The translations under genes and the position numbers were made by a program. From assembly GCF_900104965.1 (NCBI RefSeq), contig NZ_LT629757.1:124001-188000 (forward strand): a DNA stretch of 64,000 bases. Direction: 5' to 3'. Positions 53,858 to 64,000 of this stretch are shown piece by piece. Position 1 is the stretch's first letter, and every line of letters begins with the position of its first letter. The DNA comes from Nocardioides scoriae. Its GTDB lineage: Bacteria; Actinomycetota; Actinomycetes; Propionibacteriales; Nocardioidaceae. The notes beneath the pieces were generated by a model. The model was given only the letters and a program-made list of their open reading frames with translations. It did not search any database and was not told where the DNA came from.

Positions 53858-54910
53858 TCAGTCGAGGGTCAGCCGCGCGGTCATCTCGCGTCGACTGCCG
53901 ACGCGGAGCTTGGTGAAGATTGCCTTCAGATGGTCCTGAACGGTGTGCGGCGACATGTGCAGCGACTGGGCGATGCCTCTCGTGTCGACGCCTTGGAGCA
54001 CCAGCAGGGCGACATCCTCCTCGCGTGATGTGAGGCCGTGTGCCGTGAGAGCGAGGCGACTGAGCACGGAGCGCGGTGTGCGCTCGAGGGTGACGACGAT
54101 GTCAGCTGACCCGCCGGTCGACCCCGCAAGGGGTGCGGCACACAGCGTGAGCCATCGGCCGTCCTCCAGCTGGGTGCGCGACTGAAACGGTTCCCCGCGC
54201 AGCCGCGTGGTGGCGATCACGGCCAGCACACTGGCAGGCAGTGAGCCGTGATCGAATCCGCCGAGGTCCTGGATCGCTGCTCGCGCCGCCGGGGTGGCCT
54301 GGGTCAGCCGGTTCGTGGGATCGACGATCAGAACAGACGGACCGGAAGGAACGGGCACCGGGTCCGCGGCCGTTCCGTGTCGGAACAGGCTGCGTTGGAT
54401 CGCGCCTGCGACCAGGTCGCAGATGGTGGCAACCTGGTCGAGGTCGTCTTGCGTGTACGGCGGATCGCCGGCTGCGCGCGCCAGGCCCAGTGCGCCCCAG
54501 CAGGCACCACGGCTCACGAACGCGGCGCGCAGCTCGTCGGTGAACCCGAAGCGTCGCTGCATGAACTCGCGGTGCCGGTAGCTGAGCTCAGGGTGGCCGC
54601 CGGTGTCGAGGTGGATCGCGCCGACCGGCGGTTGGCGGCGTGCGATGTCCTCGAACTTGTTGATGTCGGTCGCCGAGCCGTACTCGGCAGCCGCGAACTC
54701 CTCGTCACCGATGCCGAGGTCTCGCGTCTTGGACGCCCACGTCACCACCCCGGACGCCGGGTCCGTGGTGGCCAGGCACGCGAAGTCGTAGGGAACGTGG
54801 CGGGCGACCGCCGCATACACCTCGCCGGCGAGCGTCGGCAGCTCGAGTGCCTCGCCATCGAGGCACGCGCGCAGCCGGTCCTCCAGGCTCACCCACCTAG
54901 TCACAGGCAT
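53858..54910 (-). CDS. GAF-LuxR transcriptional regulator
   Basis: A 350-residue regulator. Residues about 15-165 form a GAF-like sensor (ARHVPYDFACLATTDPASG, RGACWGALGLARAAGDPPYT), then a linker PAS-like part, and a C-terminal LuxR HTH (GLTSREEDVALLVLQGVDTR, then SPHTVQDHLKAIFTKLRVGS). No receiver domain is present, so the signal is sensed directly or via a partner. ATG 54910 gives a natural N-terminus; the longer open frame upstream is noise. It is divergent from the hemerythrin-like gene. Codons with A or T at third positions are more frequent here than in neighbouring genes. Confidence 0.85.
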   Translation of the reverse strand: MPVTRWVSLEDRLRACLDGEALELPTLAGEVYAAVARHVPYDFACLATTDPASGVVTWASKTRDLGIGDEEFAAAEYGSATDINKFEDIARRQPPVGAIHLDTGGHPELSYRHREFMQRRFGFTDELRAAFVSRGACWGALGLARAAGDPPYTQDDLDQVATICDLVAGAIQRSLFRHGTAADPVPVPSGPSVLIVDPTNRLTQATPAARAAIQDLGGFDHGSLPASVLAVIATTRLRGEPFQSRTQLEDGRWLTLCAAPLAGSTGGSADIVVTLERTPRSVLSRLALTAHGLTSREEDVALLVLQGVDTRGIAQSLHMSPHTVQDHLKAIFTKLRVGSRREMTARLTLD

Positions 54911-55012
54911 GCCGCCATCCTCATGCCGCCGATGGTCCGAGACAACGGCGATCCTTGATTCCCCACATTTCTGGGATGGGCCCGCACCCCGCCCAGGACC
55001 GAACCTCGTGGC

Positions 55013-55819
55013 ATGAACGAAGACTCCGTGACCCCCGTCCACCCCGCCACCCACGCCCATACCTCGCGCTGCTGGTGGGACTACACCAAGCCGGGCTGGA
55101 TCTGCCCGACCGGCGAGGAGAACGCCCCGCGCAGCACCACGCCGATCGTCTCCGAGGTCGACCACGCAGAGGTTGACACACGCGACATGGTCGTCGTCCA
55201 CACCGCCATGCTGCGGGAGTTCCGTCTCTTGAGCGGAGCCGTCGCCGGCGTCGCCGACGGCGACCGCGTCCAGGCCCGCGTCGTCGAGGACCACCTCAGG
55301 CTCGTGTGCGACCTGCTGCACCACCATCACGAGGGGGAGGACGAGTTGCTCTGGCCACTGATGTACGGCCGTCTCCCTGCGAACCTGCGACCGCTGCTCG
55401 AACGTGCCGAGGCGCAGCACGAAGGCCTTCACGAGGCGCTCGGCGCTGTCGGTGTCGCACGGCACGCCTGGATCGAGAACGCCTCCACCGTCAGCCGCGA
55501 CGCGCTCGTCCAGGCCCTCGAGAGCCTGTCAGTCCTGCTCACCGAGCACCTGGACGACGAGGAGCGCAACCTGCTCCCGCTCGCTGCGACGTACCTGACG
55601 GCAGCCGAGTGGCACGCCATCGGAGAGCACGGTGCTGCCAGCACGCCCAAGCCTGCGCTGCCACTCGTCTTCGGCATGTTCGCCTACGAGGGAGACCCCG
55701 TGGTTCTCAAGGCGATGCTCGCCTCCGCCCCTCTCGTACCCCGCCTGCTGGTCCCGCGCCTCGCACCCAGCATCTACGCCCGCCGCGCCGCCAAGGTCTA
55801 CGGCACCCGTACGCCGTGA
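55013..55819 (+). CDS. hemerythrin domain protein
   Basis: A 268-residue protein. A hemerythrin-like four-helix iron domain (residues about 50-190) shows DMVVVHTAMLREFRLL, CDLLHHHHEGEDELLWPLM, RAEAQHEGLHEAL and LTEHLDDEERNLLPL, with the His/Glu ligand set of HHE proteins. An N-terminal CWWDYTKPGWICPTGE segment with two Cys and many Trp is unusual. The C-terminal 70 residues are hydrophobic and basic. Likely a sensor or buffer of oxygen, NO or iron. The divergent GAF-LuxR gene 102 bp away is the probable regulator. Confidence 0.85.
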   Translation: MNEDSVTPVHPATHAHTSRCWWDYTKPGWICPTGEENAPRSTTPIVSEVDHAEVDTRDMVVVHTAMLREFRLLSGAVAGVADGDRVQARVVEDHLRLVCDLLHHHHEGEDELLWPLMYGRLPANLRPLLERAEAQHEGLHEALGAVGVARHAWIENASTVSRDALVQALESLSVLLTEHLDDEERNLLPLAATYLTAAEWHAIGEHGAASTPKPALPLVFGMFAYEGDPVVLKAMLASAPLVPRLLVPRLAPSIYARRAAKVYGTRTP

Positions 55820-55987
55820 GCCTCGCGCAGTCACGACACCGCGACCGAGGACGTCTGCACCTGCCGCCATCAGTGCCTTCGATGGCGCGTCCTTCCGCCG
55901 CGTTCGTGGCGCCCGCTGGCTGCCGACGCATGGACAGCTCTCGGCACGGTCTCGAGGCAACGACCGGCTCACGACCGGGCCGAGGCG

Positions 55988-56305
55988 TCAGAGCGCGCGC
56001 ACCCCTGCCGTGACGACGACCGCCACGAGCACGCACAGCAACAGGGGCAGCCGCCGCCACAGCATCACCGCGGCGACGGCGACGCCGATGGTGTGGGCGC
56101 CCACCGACCACGAGCGGCCACTGGCGAACACCGAGGTCACGACCAGGGCGCACAGCAGGGTGGGGGCCATCAGGACGATGACGCGGGTGATCCACGGCGG
56201 CATCTCCCGGCCGCCGAGGAGCACGGGGCCGAAGGCCTTGATGAGCGCGGTCAGGGCGGCGCAGCCGAGGATGAGGACCCAGACCTGGGTGTACGTCAGG
56301 CTCAC
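55988..56305 (-). CDS. azlD: AzlD-like branched-chain amino acid export subunit
   Basis: A 105-residue membrane protein with three to four helices (VLILGCAALTALIKAFGPVL, VIVLMAPTLLCALVVTSVFA, LPLLLCVLVAVVVTAGV). Size and order after azlC identify the small subunit of the AzlCD exporter (BrnFE/YgaZH type). GTG 56305 overlaps the azlC stop by 4 bases, so the two are coupled. Confidence 0.9.
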   Translation of the reverse strand: MSLTYTQVWVLILGCAALTALIKAFGPVLLGGREMPPWITRVIVLMAPTLLCALVVTSVFASGRSWSVGAHTIGVAVAAVMLWRRLPLLLCVLVAVVVTAGVRAL

Positions 56306-56985
56306 GCCGGCCTCCGGGCGAGGCCGATGAGGGCCACGGTGCTGGCGGCCAGGATGGGGATGCCCGGGGGACTGATCGGCACCAGGGCGAGCGCGACGAG
56401 GCCACCGCCCACGGCGGCCCAGCGGGACGTGCGGTCCCGCAGCTCCGCGATCAGCAGCGAGAGGAAGAAGACCGGGTAGATCGCGTCGAGGCCGAGCCGG
56501 TGGGTGTCGCCGAGGGCGCTGCCGAAGACCGAGCCGACGACCGACCCGAGCGCCCAGGTGACGTACTGGGGGAGCGTCGTCCCGAACAGCAGCCACCGGT
56601 CGAAGGTGCCGTCACCCCGGTTGGCGAGCGCCCACGAGGCGTCGACGACCGTCTGCCCCTGGGCCGCGCGCTTCAACGGCCCGCCGGGCAGCGAGGGGGC
56701 CAGGGCGACCCCCATGGCGAGGAACCGCGCGTTCATCAGGCTCGCCGCCGTCAGGGCGGCGGGGATGCCGCCCCCGACGGTGACCACGGACAGCAGCGCG
56801 AACTGCGCCGAGCCGGCGAAGACGATCACGGACGTGGCGATGGCCTGCGCGACGCTGAAACCTGCCTGACGCGCGAGGACCGCGAACGACAGGCTCAGCA
56901 GGAAGCCGACCGCCGCGAACGGCACGCCCAGGCGTACGCCGCGCCGGAACGCTGCCCGCGCTCCCTCGTCACTCGGTCCTGGCAC
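56302..56985 (-). CDS. azlC: AzlC-like branched-chain amino acid export subunit
   Basis: A 227-residue membrane protein of the AzlC family: RRGVRLGVPFAAVGFLLSLS, FAGSAQFALLSVVTVGGGIP and MNARFLAMGVALAPSL are conserved. With AzlD it forms an exporter of branched-chain amino acids or methionine. GTG 56985 lies 6 nt from TAGACT (56997-56992), a leaderless-type -10. No lrp-like regulator is adjacent. Confidence 0.93.
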   Translation of the reverse strand: MPGPSDEGARAAFRRGVRLGVPFAAVGFLLSLSFAVLARQAGFSVAQAIATSVIVFAGSAQFALLSVVTVGGGIPAALTAASLMNARFLAMGVALAPSLPGGPLKRAAQGQTVVDASWALANRGDGTFDRWLLFGTTLPQYVTWALGSVVGSVFGSALGDTHRLGLDAIYPVFFLSLLIAELRDRTSRWAAVGGGLVALALVPISPPGIPILAASTVALIGLARRPA

Positions 56986-56991
56986 CGCTGC

Positions 56992-56997
56992 AGTCTA
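56992..56997 (-). promoter_or_regulatory. probable -10 of azlCD
   Basis: On the minus strand TAGACT precedes GTG 56985 by 6 nt; leaderless transcript likely. Confidence 0.45.
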
Positions 56998-57061
56998 GGA
57001 ACGGCCGCTTCTCGGGCGCGGGCGGAGGGGCCGCGAGGCCGTACGGCGCCGGGACCGCCGG

Positions 57062-57760
57062 TCAGGACGGAGGGGGCGAGCCCCGCAGGACGTGCAGCCC
57101 GACCGCGGCGAGCGACGACGCGGCCACCACGAAGAGCGCGACCTCTCCCAGGGGTCCGAGCGCGGCGCCGAAGAACGACAGCAGCACGGCCAGGCCGCCG
57201 ACGATGGCCAGTGGCGCCGGCAGGGCGCCGGCGCGCGCGAGCCCCGCGAGCAGGAGCGGCCACCCGAGGTGGAAGCCGATCAGCGCGAGCACGGCGGTCA
57301 CGCCGAGGCTGACCGAGCTGTCGGTGCGGGCGAACGCCTCGAGCAGCTCGGGCGACACGGGCGGGCTGCCCACCATCGTCGCGCCCTCGGCGTGGGACTG
57401 GCCGAAGGCGAAGAGCGCCACGAGCGACGCGGCAGTGAGGCCCCCACCCGCGGCGACCAGGCGTACCCCGGGTCCGCTGGTGATCGCGGCCCGGAGCATG
57501 ACGACGGCCGGCAGCTGCAGCAGCGCCGTGGCCATGATCAGCAGTCCCCAGCTGCTCCACGCCGCGGACGACTCGGCCAGGGACACGGCGAGCTCCTCGT
57601 CGCTCCCGCGGGGCTGCACGATCGCGGCAGCGGCGAGGGTGGCGCCGCCGAGGACGAGCAGGACGCCGGCCCACTGCTGGCGGCGGGCGACCCTCGTGGT
57701 GGCGGGGTCGCCGGCGGCCGGGGTGTCGGCGGAGGCTGAGGTGGGGCTGGGACGGTGCAT
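57062..57760 (-). CDS. hypothetical membrane protein (DUF4386-like topology)
   Basis: A 232-residue integral membrane protein with about six hydrophobic helices after a Ser/Pro/Thr-rich tail of 40 residues (helices near QWAGVLLVLGGATLAAAAIV, WGLLIMATALLQLPAVVML, TAVLALIGFHLGWPLLLAG and GEVALFVVAASSLAAVGLHV). Spacing recalls DUF4386 and related proteins, but no family motif is certain. ATG 57760 follows GGAGAT. It is divergent from the NarL-type kinase gene, so common regulation by that system is possible. Confidence 0.7.
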   Translation of the reverse strand: MHRPSPTSASADTPAAGDPATTRVARRQQWAGVLLVLGGATLAAAAIVQPRGSDEELAVSLAESSAAWSSWGLLIMATALLQLPAVVMLRAAITSGPGVRLVAAGGGLTAASLVALFAFGQSHAEGATMVGSPPVSPELLEAFARTDSSVSLGVTAVLALIGFHLGWPLLLAGLARAGALPAPLAIVGGLAVLLSFFGAALGPLGEVALFVVAASSLAAVGLHVLRGSPPPS

Positions 57761-57914
57761 CGGATCTCCAGGGGGTCGGCTGTGGTCGACCACCGACGCT
57801 AGGAACGATCGCCACTCGCCGCGTCCGGCGGCAGGTGGACCGGGGTCGTTCGCGAGGGGGACGGGAGGACCCGGCGTACGACCTGCGACGGATGCCGAGA
57901 CGGCCCGCGCCGCC

Positions 57915-57920
57915 TAGGGT
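57915..57920 (+). promoter_or_regulatory. probable -10 of the sensor kinase operon
   Basis: TAGGGT lies 7 nt before ATG 57928; leaderless transcript likely. It rules in favour of ATG 57928 rather than the upstream GTG at 57835. Confidence 0.45.
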
Positions 57921-57927
57921 CGCTGGC

Positions 57928-59082
57928 ATGAGGGCCGCGGTCCTGGACCCACGCGTGCGCGACGCGCTGCTGGCCATCGTGCTGGCGGTGGGGTCGTTCG
58001 CGCAGCTCGGCGCGACCCACGAGACCACCGCGCTGCTCGTCCTGTGGGCTGCGCTGACCACGCTCCCGCTGGCCCTGAGGGGCGCTGCGCCGGTCGCCGT
58101 GGGTCTCGGGATCCAGCTGGTTTTCCTGGCAGGCACGCCCTGGGTCCGCGACGTCGAGCTGCTGGCCCAGGGAGTGTCGGTGTTCCTGGTGGCCACCTAC
58201 GTCGCGGCTCTCGGTCCCCGGTCGTGGCGAGGATCGGTCCTGGCCGGCACCGGGTCGCTCGTGCTGCTCGTGCTGCAGGGGGCCGTCGACCCGCGGTTCG
58301 AGGCCACGGGGGCGGTCGTCGCCAACGCCGTCTACGCCACCATGGCGTGGGGCGTCGCCGCGGCCGTGCGCGTGCACATCGAGCACTCGCGGCAGTCCGA
58401 GCAGGTCGCCGCGAGCGTGCTGCAGACCTCCGAGGCGAACACCCGCCTCGCCGTCCAGGCGGAGCGGGCGAGGCTGGCACGCGAGCTGCACGACGTGCTC
58501 GGCCACTCCATCTCGGTGATGGTGCTGCGGGCGCGTGGCGGCGTGCACGAGCACCACGTCGATCCCGCCGCGGGTCTCGAGGCGCTGCGCGACGTCGAGG
58601 AGGTCGGCACCCGGGCCTTGGCCGACGTCCGGCTGCTCCTCGAGCTCGACCAGGGGCGGGATACGGAGCTCGGCCCCGACCCCGCACCGGTGCGGCACCA
58701 CCCGCTGCCGGGGCTGGACGACCTCGCGGACCTCGCGGGCCGCACCACCTCGGCCGGGCTCCAGGTCGACCTGAGCGTGCGGGGCGACCCGCGCGCCGTG
58801 AACGACGGGCTCTCCCTGGCCGCCTACCGGATCGTGCAGGAGGCCCTCACCAACGTGATGCGCCACTCCGGCTCGGGCGTGGCCCACGTCGTCCTCGACT
58901 GGACCGGCCCCGACCTGGTGGTCGAGGTCCGTGACGAGGGTCCGGCCGTGCCCGACCCGGGAGGTGGCCGGGGCCTCGTGGGGATGGCCGAGCGGGCAGC
59001 GCTGGTCGGCGGCCGGCTGGTCGTGCGCAGGGACGACGACGGCGGGTTCGCCGTGCGCGCGCAGCTGCCGGTGGGGCGCTGA
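57928..59082 (+). CDS. NarL-type sensor histidine kinase
   Basis: A 384-residue kinase. Five or six N-terminal helices (about residues 8-155) act as a membrane sensor, followed by a HisKA_3 domain with RARLARELHDVLGHSISVMV (phospho-His about residue 190) and a HATPase domain (IVQEALTNVMRHSGSGVAHV, then GRGLVGMAERAALVGG). Members of this class phosphorylate LuxR-type regulators such as the next gene, whose GTG starts 1 base after this stop. Ligand unknown; it may sense membrane stress. Confidence 0.94.
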   Translation: MRAAVLDPRVRDALLAIVLAVGSFAQLGATHETTALLVLWAALTTLPLALRGAAPVAVGLGIQLVFLAGTPWVRDVELLAQGVSVFLVATYVAALGPRSWRGSVLAGTGSLVLLVLQGAVDPRFEATGAVVANAVYATMAWGVAAAVRVHIEHSRQSEQVAASVLQTSEANTRLAVQAERARLARELHDVLGHSISVMVLRARGGVHEHHVDPAAGLEALRDVEEVGTRALADVRLLLELDQGRDTELGPDPAPVRHHPLPGLDDLADLAGRTTSAGLQVDLSVRGDPRAVNDGLSLAAYRIVQEALTNVMRHSGSGVAHVVLDWTGPDLVVEVRDEGPAVPDPGGGRGLVGMAERAALVGGRLVVRRDDDGGFAVRAQLPVGR

Positions 59083-59083
59083 G

Positions 59084-59758
59084 GTGGCGACGCCCACCCC
59101 GGTGCGGGTGCTGGTCGTGGACGACGACCGGCTCGTGCGGCGCGGGCTGCGGGGGATCCTCGCGGCGGCCGACGGCATCGAGGTCGTGGCCGAGGCAGCC
59201 GACGGCGAGGAAGCGGTGGAGGTGGCGCGGTCCGTGCGCCCGGACGTGGCCCTGGTCGACGTGCGGATGCCCCGGGTCGACGGCATCGAGGCGACGCGCC
59301 GCTTGCGGCGTCTCACCGAGCCGCCCGCGGTCGTCGTGCTCACGTCGTTCGACCTCGACCGCTACGTCTGGACCGCCGTGCAGGCCGGTGCCTGCGGCTA
59401 CCTGTTGAAGGACGCGCCGGAGGAGCGACTGGTCGCTGCGGTGCGCGCTGCCGTCGACGGTGTCGCCCTCTTCGACGCCCGCCTCACGGTGCGCCTGGTG
59501 GCCAGCTTCGCGACCCGGGCCAGCGTCGGCGACCAGCTGCTCCGCGTCCTGACACCGCGCGAGACGACGCTGCTGCGTGAGCTCGCCTCGGGCGAGAGCA
59601 ACGCGGGGATCGCGCTGCGGCTGCGCATCAGCGAGGCGACCGTGAAGACCCACGTCTCGCACATCCTGGCCAAGCTCGGAGCGGAGACCCGTGTCCAGGC
59701 GGTCGTCGTCGCCTACGAGTCCGGTCTGATGGATCCAGCCGGGCCCACACCCCGCTGA
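59084..59758 (+). CDS. NarL/LuxR-type response regulator
   Basis: A 224-residue regulator with a receiver domain (VLVVDDDRLVRRGLRGIL; phospho-Asp in VALVDVRMPRVDG, about residue 56; Thr in VVVLTSFD; Lys in GYLLKDAPEE) and a C-terminal LuxR HTH (LTPRETTLLRELASGESNAG, then SEATVKTHVSHILAKLG). GTG 59084 follows the kinase stop directly. Likely targets include its own operon or the divergent membrane gene at 57062. A long terminator follows. Confidence 0.95.
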   Translation: MATPTPVRVLVVDDDRLVRRGLRGILAAADGIEVVAEAADGEEAVEVARSVRPDVALVDVRMPRVDGIEATRRLRRLTEPPAVVVLTSFDLDRYVWTAVQAGACGYLLKDAPEERLVAAVRAAVDGVALFDARLTVRLVASFATRASVGDQLLRVLTPRETTLLRELASGESNAGIALRLRISEATVKTHVSHILAKLGAETRVQAVVVAYESGLMDPAGPTPR

Positions 59759-59762
59759 CGCG

Positions 59763-59808
59763 GACGAGCGCCCGACCCCCGCTGCCGGGAGGGGGTCGGG
59801 CGCTCGTC
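59763..59808. terminator. bidirectional terminator hairpin
   Basis: A perfect 18-bp stem (59763-59780 with 59791-59808) around a 10-nt loop. It lies 4 nt after the response regulator stop and 23 nt from the convergent subtilase stop. There is no T-run, so it may block elongation or protect 3' ends rather than act as a classical intrinsic terminator. Confidence 0.82.
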
Positions 59809-59831
59809 GTCAGGTAGCCGTCACGAGGGGG

Positions 59832-61463
59832 TCACGGCGCTCCGCGCCAGCTCCGGGCCTTCCAGCTGTTGCCGCGCCAGCTGCGCGCCTTCCAGCTGTC
59901 GCCGCGCCAGCTGCGCGCCTGGAACTGGTCGGTCGGCCAGGCGTGCTCGGCCCAGGGGACGCCGGTCCAGGAGCTGCCGGTCCACGGGGCGGGAAGGACC
60001 TGTCGGTGCTCCCACGTGGTGCCGGTCCACGTCTTGGTGTTCCACGTGCCGTCGACCCAGGTCGCGCCCTGGTCCTGCGCCTGGACCCACGCGAGCGGGT
60101 GCCAGGGCGAGCCCTGCGCGTCGCGCTCGCCGACGAGCGGCTCGCCCGTCGCGGGGTCGACGACGTGCTCGCCACCGCGGGTGGCCTCGAGGGAGCCCAG
60201 GCCGGTCGAGGCCGGCTGCGAGGAGGTCGAGGAGGGCAGTGCGGCCCCGGACTGCACCATCTCCACGGCGGCCGCGACGTCGGTGACGCCGTGGCCCTGG
60301 GCCGGGTCGTCGCCGGCGAGCGGGACCGCGGTCTGCAGCAGCACGGCCTTGGCCTGCGCGGCCGTCAGCTGGGGCTGGGCGCTGAAGAGCAGCGCGGCCT
60401 CGCCGGAGACGACCGCGGCGGCCTGGGAGGTGCCGCTGCCGCGGAAGAAGCGACCCTCGTCGTCACCGGCGAGGCGACCCTCGGGGTGGGCCTCGTCGGC
60501 GAAGGAGCCGGGCACGCGGAGCGAGACCACCGACTTGCCCGGGGCGAGCACGTCGGAGCGGCGTACGTCGTCGCCGCCGTTGGTGAAGTCGGCCACCACG
60601 TCGTCCGCGGTGGAGTCGGTGCCGAGGTGGTCGGTGGCGCCGACGGCCAGGATGTGCGGGTCGACGGCCGGCATCAGCAGGCTCGGCGCCTGGAGGCCGT
60701 CGTTGCCGGAGGAGGCGACGACGAGGATGTCGTGGTCCCAGGCGTTCTCGACGGCGCGGGCCAGGGGGTCGACCTGCCAGCCCTGCTCGGAGGTGGTGCC
60801 GTAGGACAGGTTGATCACCCGGACGTCCATGCCCTCGTCGCGGCGGTGCTCCACCACCCAGTCGATGGCCGCGATCACCTGGGACACGTCGGCGCCACCG
60901 TCACCCGTGGCGACCTTCATGTTGAGCAGCTCGGCGTCGGGGGCGACCCCGGCGAACAGCCCCGGCTGCGGCCTCCTCGGGTCGAAGCCGTCGTCCTTGC
61001 CGGCGATGATGCCGGCGAGGTGGGTGCCGTGGCCGAACCCGTCGAGGTAGCGGGTCCCCTCGCCCTGGCCCTCGAAGGACAGGTCGGGGCCGTCGACGAC
61101 CTTGTCGTCCTGGGCCAGCCCCGGGACGCCGACGACGCCGGTGTCGATGAGCGCCACGGTGACGCCCTTCCCGGTCGCGCCTCGCGCCCACGCCGCCTGG
61201 GCGCCGATGCCGCGGGTCAGCGACCACAGCGAGCCGAGGTCCTGGGCAGCGTTCCAGCCGCCGACGCCGTGGGAGGCCTGCGTGCCCTCCCGCGTGTCGT
61301 CGTCGCCCCAGTCGGGCTCGACCACGCCGCCGGGGGCCTCGACCTCGGCCTGCGGCGCCGGCTGGTCGGGGAGGTCCTCGGCCAGCGCGGGTCCCGCGCC
61401 CGCCGCCAGCAGGGCCGACACCAGGACCACGACCGGTGTGCTCCTCGTCCACGTGATGCTCAT
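59832..61463 (-). CDS. secreted S8 subtilase with C-terminal Trp-pentad array
   Basis: A 543-residue exported serine protease. Signal peptide: RSTPVVVLVSALLAAGAGPA with cleavage near ALAED. The catalytic triad is complete: VALIDTGV (Asp), DGFGHGTHLAGI (His) and GSGTSQAAAVVSG (Ser), with SSGND for the oxyanion Asn. The last ~90 residues have Trp at nearly every fifth position (GATW-VDGTW-NTKTW-TGTTW ... RGDSW-KARSW-RGNSW-KARSW), interrupted by a few substitutions, and at DNA level a 30-bp tandem repeat at 59840-59925. ATG 61463 follows GGAGGGA. Divergent from a membrane histidine kinase. Confidence 0.93.
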   Translation of the reverse strand: MSITWTRSTPVVVLVSALLAAGAGPALAEDLPDQPAPQAEVEAPGGVVEPDWGDDDTREGTQASHGVGGWNAAQDLGSLWSLTRGIGAQAAWARGATGKGVTVALIDTGVVGVPGLAQDDKVVDGPDLSFEGQGEGTRYLDGFGHGTHLAGIIAGKDDGFDPRRPQPGLFAGVAPDAELLNMKVATGDGGADVSQVIAAIDWVVEHRRDEGMDVRVINLSYGTTSEQGWQVDPLARAVENAWDHDILVVASSGNDGLQAPSLLMPAVDPHILAVGATDHLGTDSTADDVVADFTNGGDDVRRSDVLAPGKSVVSLRVPGSFADEAHPEGRLAGDDEGRFFRGSGTSQAAAVVSGEAALLFSAQPQLTAAQAKAVLLQTAVPLAGDDPAQGHGVTDVAAAVEMVQSGAALPSSTSSQPASTGLGSLEATRGGEHVVDPATGEPLVGERDAQGSPWHPLAWVQAQDQGATWVDGTWNTKTWTGTTWEHRQVLPAPWTGSSWTGVPWAEHAWPTDQFQARSWRGDSWKARSWRGNSWKARSWRGAP

Positions 61464-61775
61464 CGTCAGGTCCCTCCAGGTGGCTCGTGTCCGACGTCGT
61501 CGCCGCGACCAGGCAATGATGCCCCTGAAACGGACTATTTGGACAGTCATGTGCGGCAGTGTCATGTCCGAGATGGTCCGGTTCGTGCCCACCCTTGACG
61601 CCGGGCGGAACGCCGTGGCAGCTGCGACGGGGTCGAGGAGGCAGGAGGGTCGGCGACCCTGGTCGCCGTCTCGGAATGAATCGGATTAGCCCGACAAATC
61701 GGCTCAGTTGGCCTACCGTCAGGACGACGTGTGAAGTAGCCGCGAGCGGTGCGGCCTCACCTGCAAGGAGCGCGC
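61464..61775. other. 312-bp divergent control region of the subtilase and membrane kinase
   Basis: It has an unusually A/T-containing centre (61520-61740) for this genome. AATCGG occurs twice as a direct repeat in the stretch around 61677-61706, and TACCGT near 61713-61718 is a possible plus-strand -10 with a leader of about 50 nt to the small ORF at 61776. No gene is seen here. Confidence 0.45.
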
Positions 61776-61867
61776 ATGGACCTCGACGACCCCGGGACGG
61801 CGGTACGACGCGTCCGCGCGGCCGCCCCGACCGGGTCGTGCGGGGGTCGGCCGGGACGGGACGCCCC

Positions 61868-61892
<25 letters not shown>
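61776..61892 (+). CDS. possible 38-aa leader ORF before the membrane kinase
   Basis: An ATG at 61776 with a strong ribosome site (AAGGAG at 61765-61770) opens a 38-codon frame (MDLDDPGTAVRRVR start, SSSSR end) that stops at 61890-61892, 25 bases into the kinase gene in another frame. The kinase start itself has only a weak ribosome site, so translation of this short ORF may lead ribosomes to the kinase start. The peptide has no recognisable motif and may only be a translated leader. Confidence 0.4.

Positions 61893-64000
<2,108 letters not shown>

Overview
The window is about 72% G+C, has dense genes with many 4-base stop/start overlaps, frequent GTG starts, and an actinobacterial tmRNA whose tag reads ADSNRTDFALAA. 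With the families present (DUF3039, DUF3048, DUF4873, DUF2510-RDD, FtsEX next to an M23 peptidase and smpB, AurF-type diiron oxygenase) this points to an actinobacterial chromosome, most likely Nocardioides or a close relative in the Propionibacteriales. No transposase, phage gene, CRISPR array, tRNA or rRNA was seen. The genus is inferred from style and gene content, not from a search.

Layout. 1-2.3 kb: end of a tad/Flp pilus locus (TadC, a small membrane peptide, two TadE-like proteins, a TadG-like protein). 2.4-10.4 kb: an HTH-histidine kinase fusion with DUF1059, an SDR, an orphan ATP-grasp enzyme, prfB (RF2), a MarR/DUF2306 pair and a CurA-type reductase. 10.4-13.9 kb: a large secreted protease with an Asp/Glu/Ser rather than Asp/His/Ser signature, and a lipoprotein. 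14.0-17.5 kb: ftsE-ftsX-M23 peptidase-smpB, the conserved division and trans-translation block. 17.5-22.7 kb: secreted trypsin-like protease, amidohydrolase, GH114 protein, and an MFS pump divergent from a WYL regulator whose last bases overlap the tmRNA gene (ssrA, 22727-23096). 23.2-28.2 kb: a PAS-DHp protein lacking an ATPase domain, an AraC regulator and a methionine ABC importer (metQNI). 28.5-37.6 kb: YcaQ-like protein, GH42 beta-galactosidase, LysR/EamA pair, quinone oxidoreductase, FdhF/YdeP molybdoenzyme coupled to a HIT protein. 37.6-44.8 kb: FabG-like reductase, DUF3048 lipoprotein, TetR with a 30-bp palindrome, then a coupled DUF3039-metalloprotease-helicase operon and an RDD protein. 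45.0-48.7 kb: ACC deaminase, its GntR regulator, an MFS transporter and a MarR regulator. 48.7-53.6 kb: PadR-ABC efflux operon, a zinc-ribbon protein, and TetR-DUF4873 divergent from a diiron oxygenase. 53.9-57.8 kb: a GAF-LuxR regulator divergent from a hemerythrin-like protein (looser codon use), AzlCD and a membrane protein. 57.9-64 kb: a NarL-type two-component system, a subtilase with a C-terminal Trp-every-fifth-residue array, and a divergent membrane/GAF histidine kinase cut by the window end.

The gaps between genes hold three families of palindromic or tandem repeats (3.7 and 44.8 kb; 5.7 and 51.6 kb; 46.8 kb), mostly at gene ends. Many genes appear to be leaderless, with a TANNNT element 6-8 nt before the start codon. 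The points most worth a second look are the Trp-pentad subtilase beside the membrane kinase, the repeat families, the ssrA promoter buried in a regulator gene, and several very clear operators (46772-46785, 40220-40249, 52712-52732).
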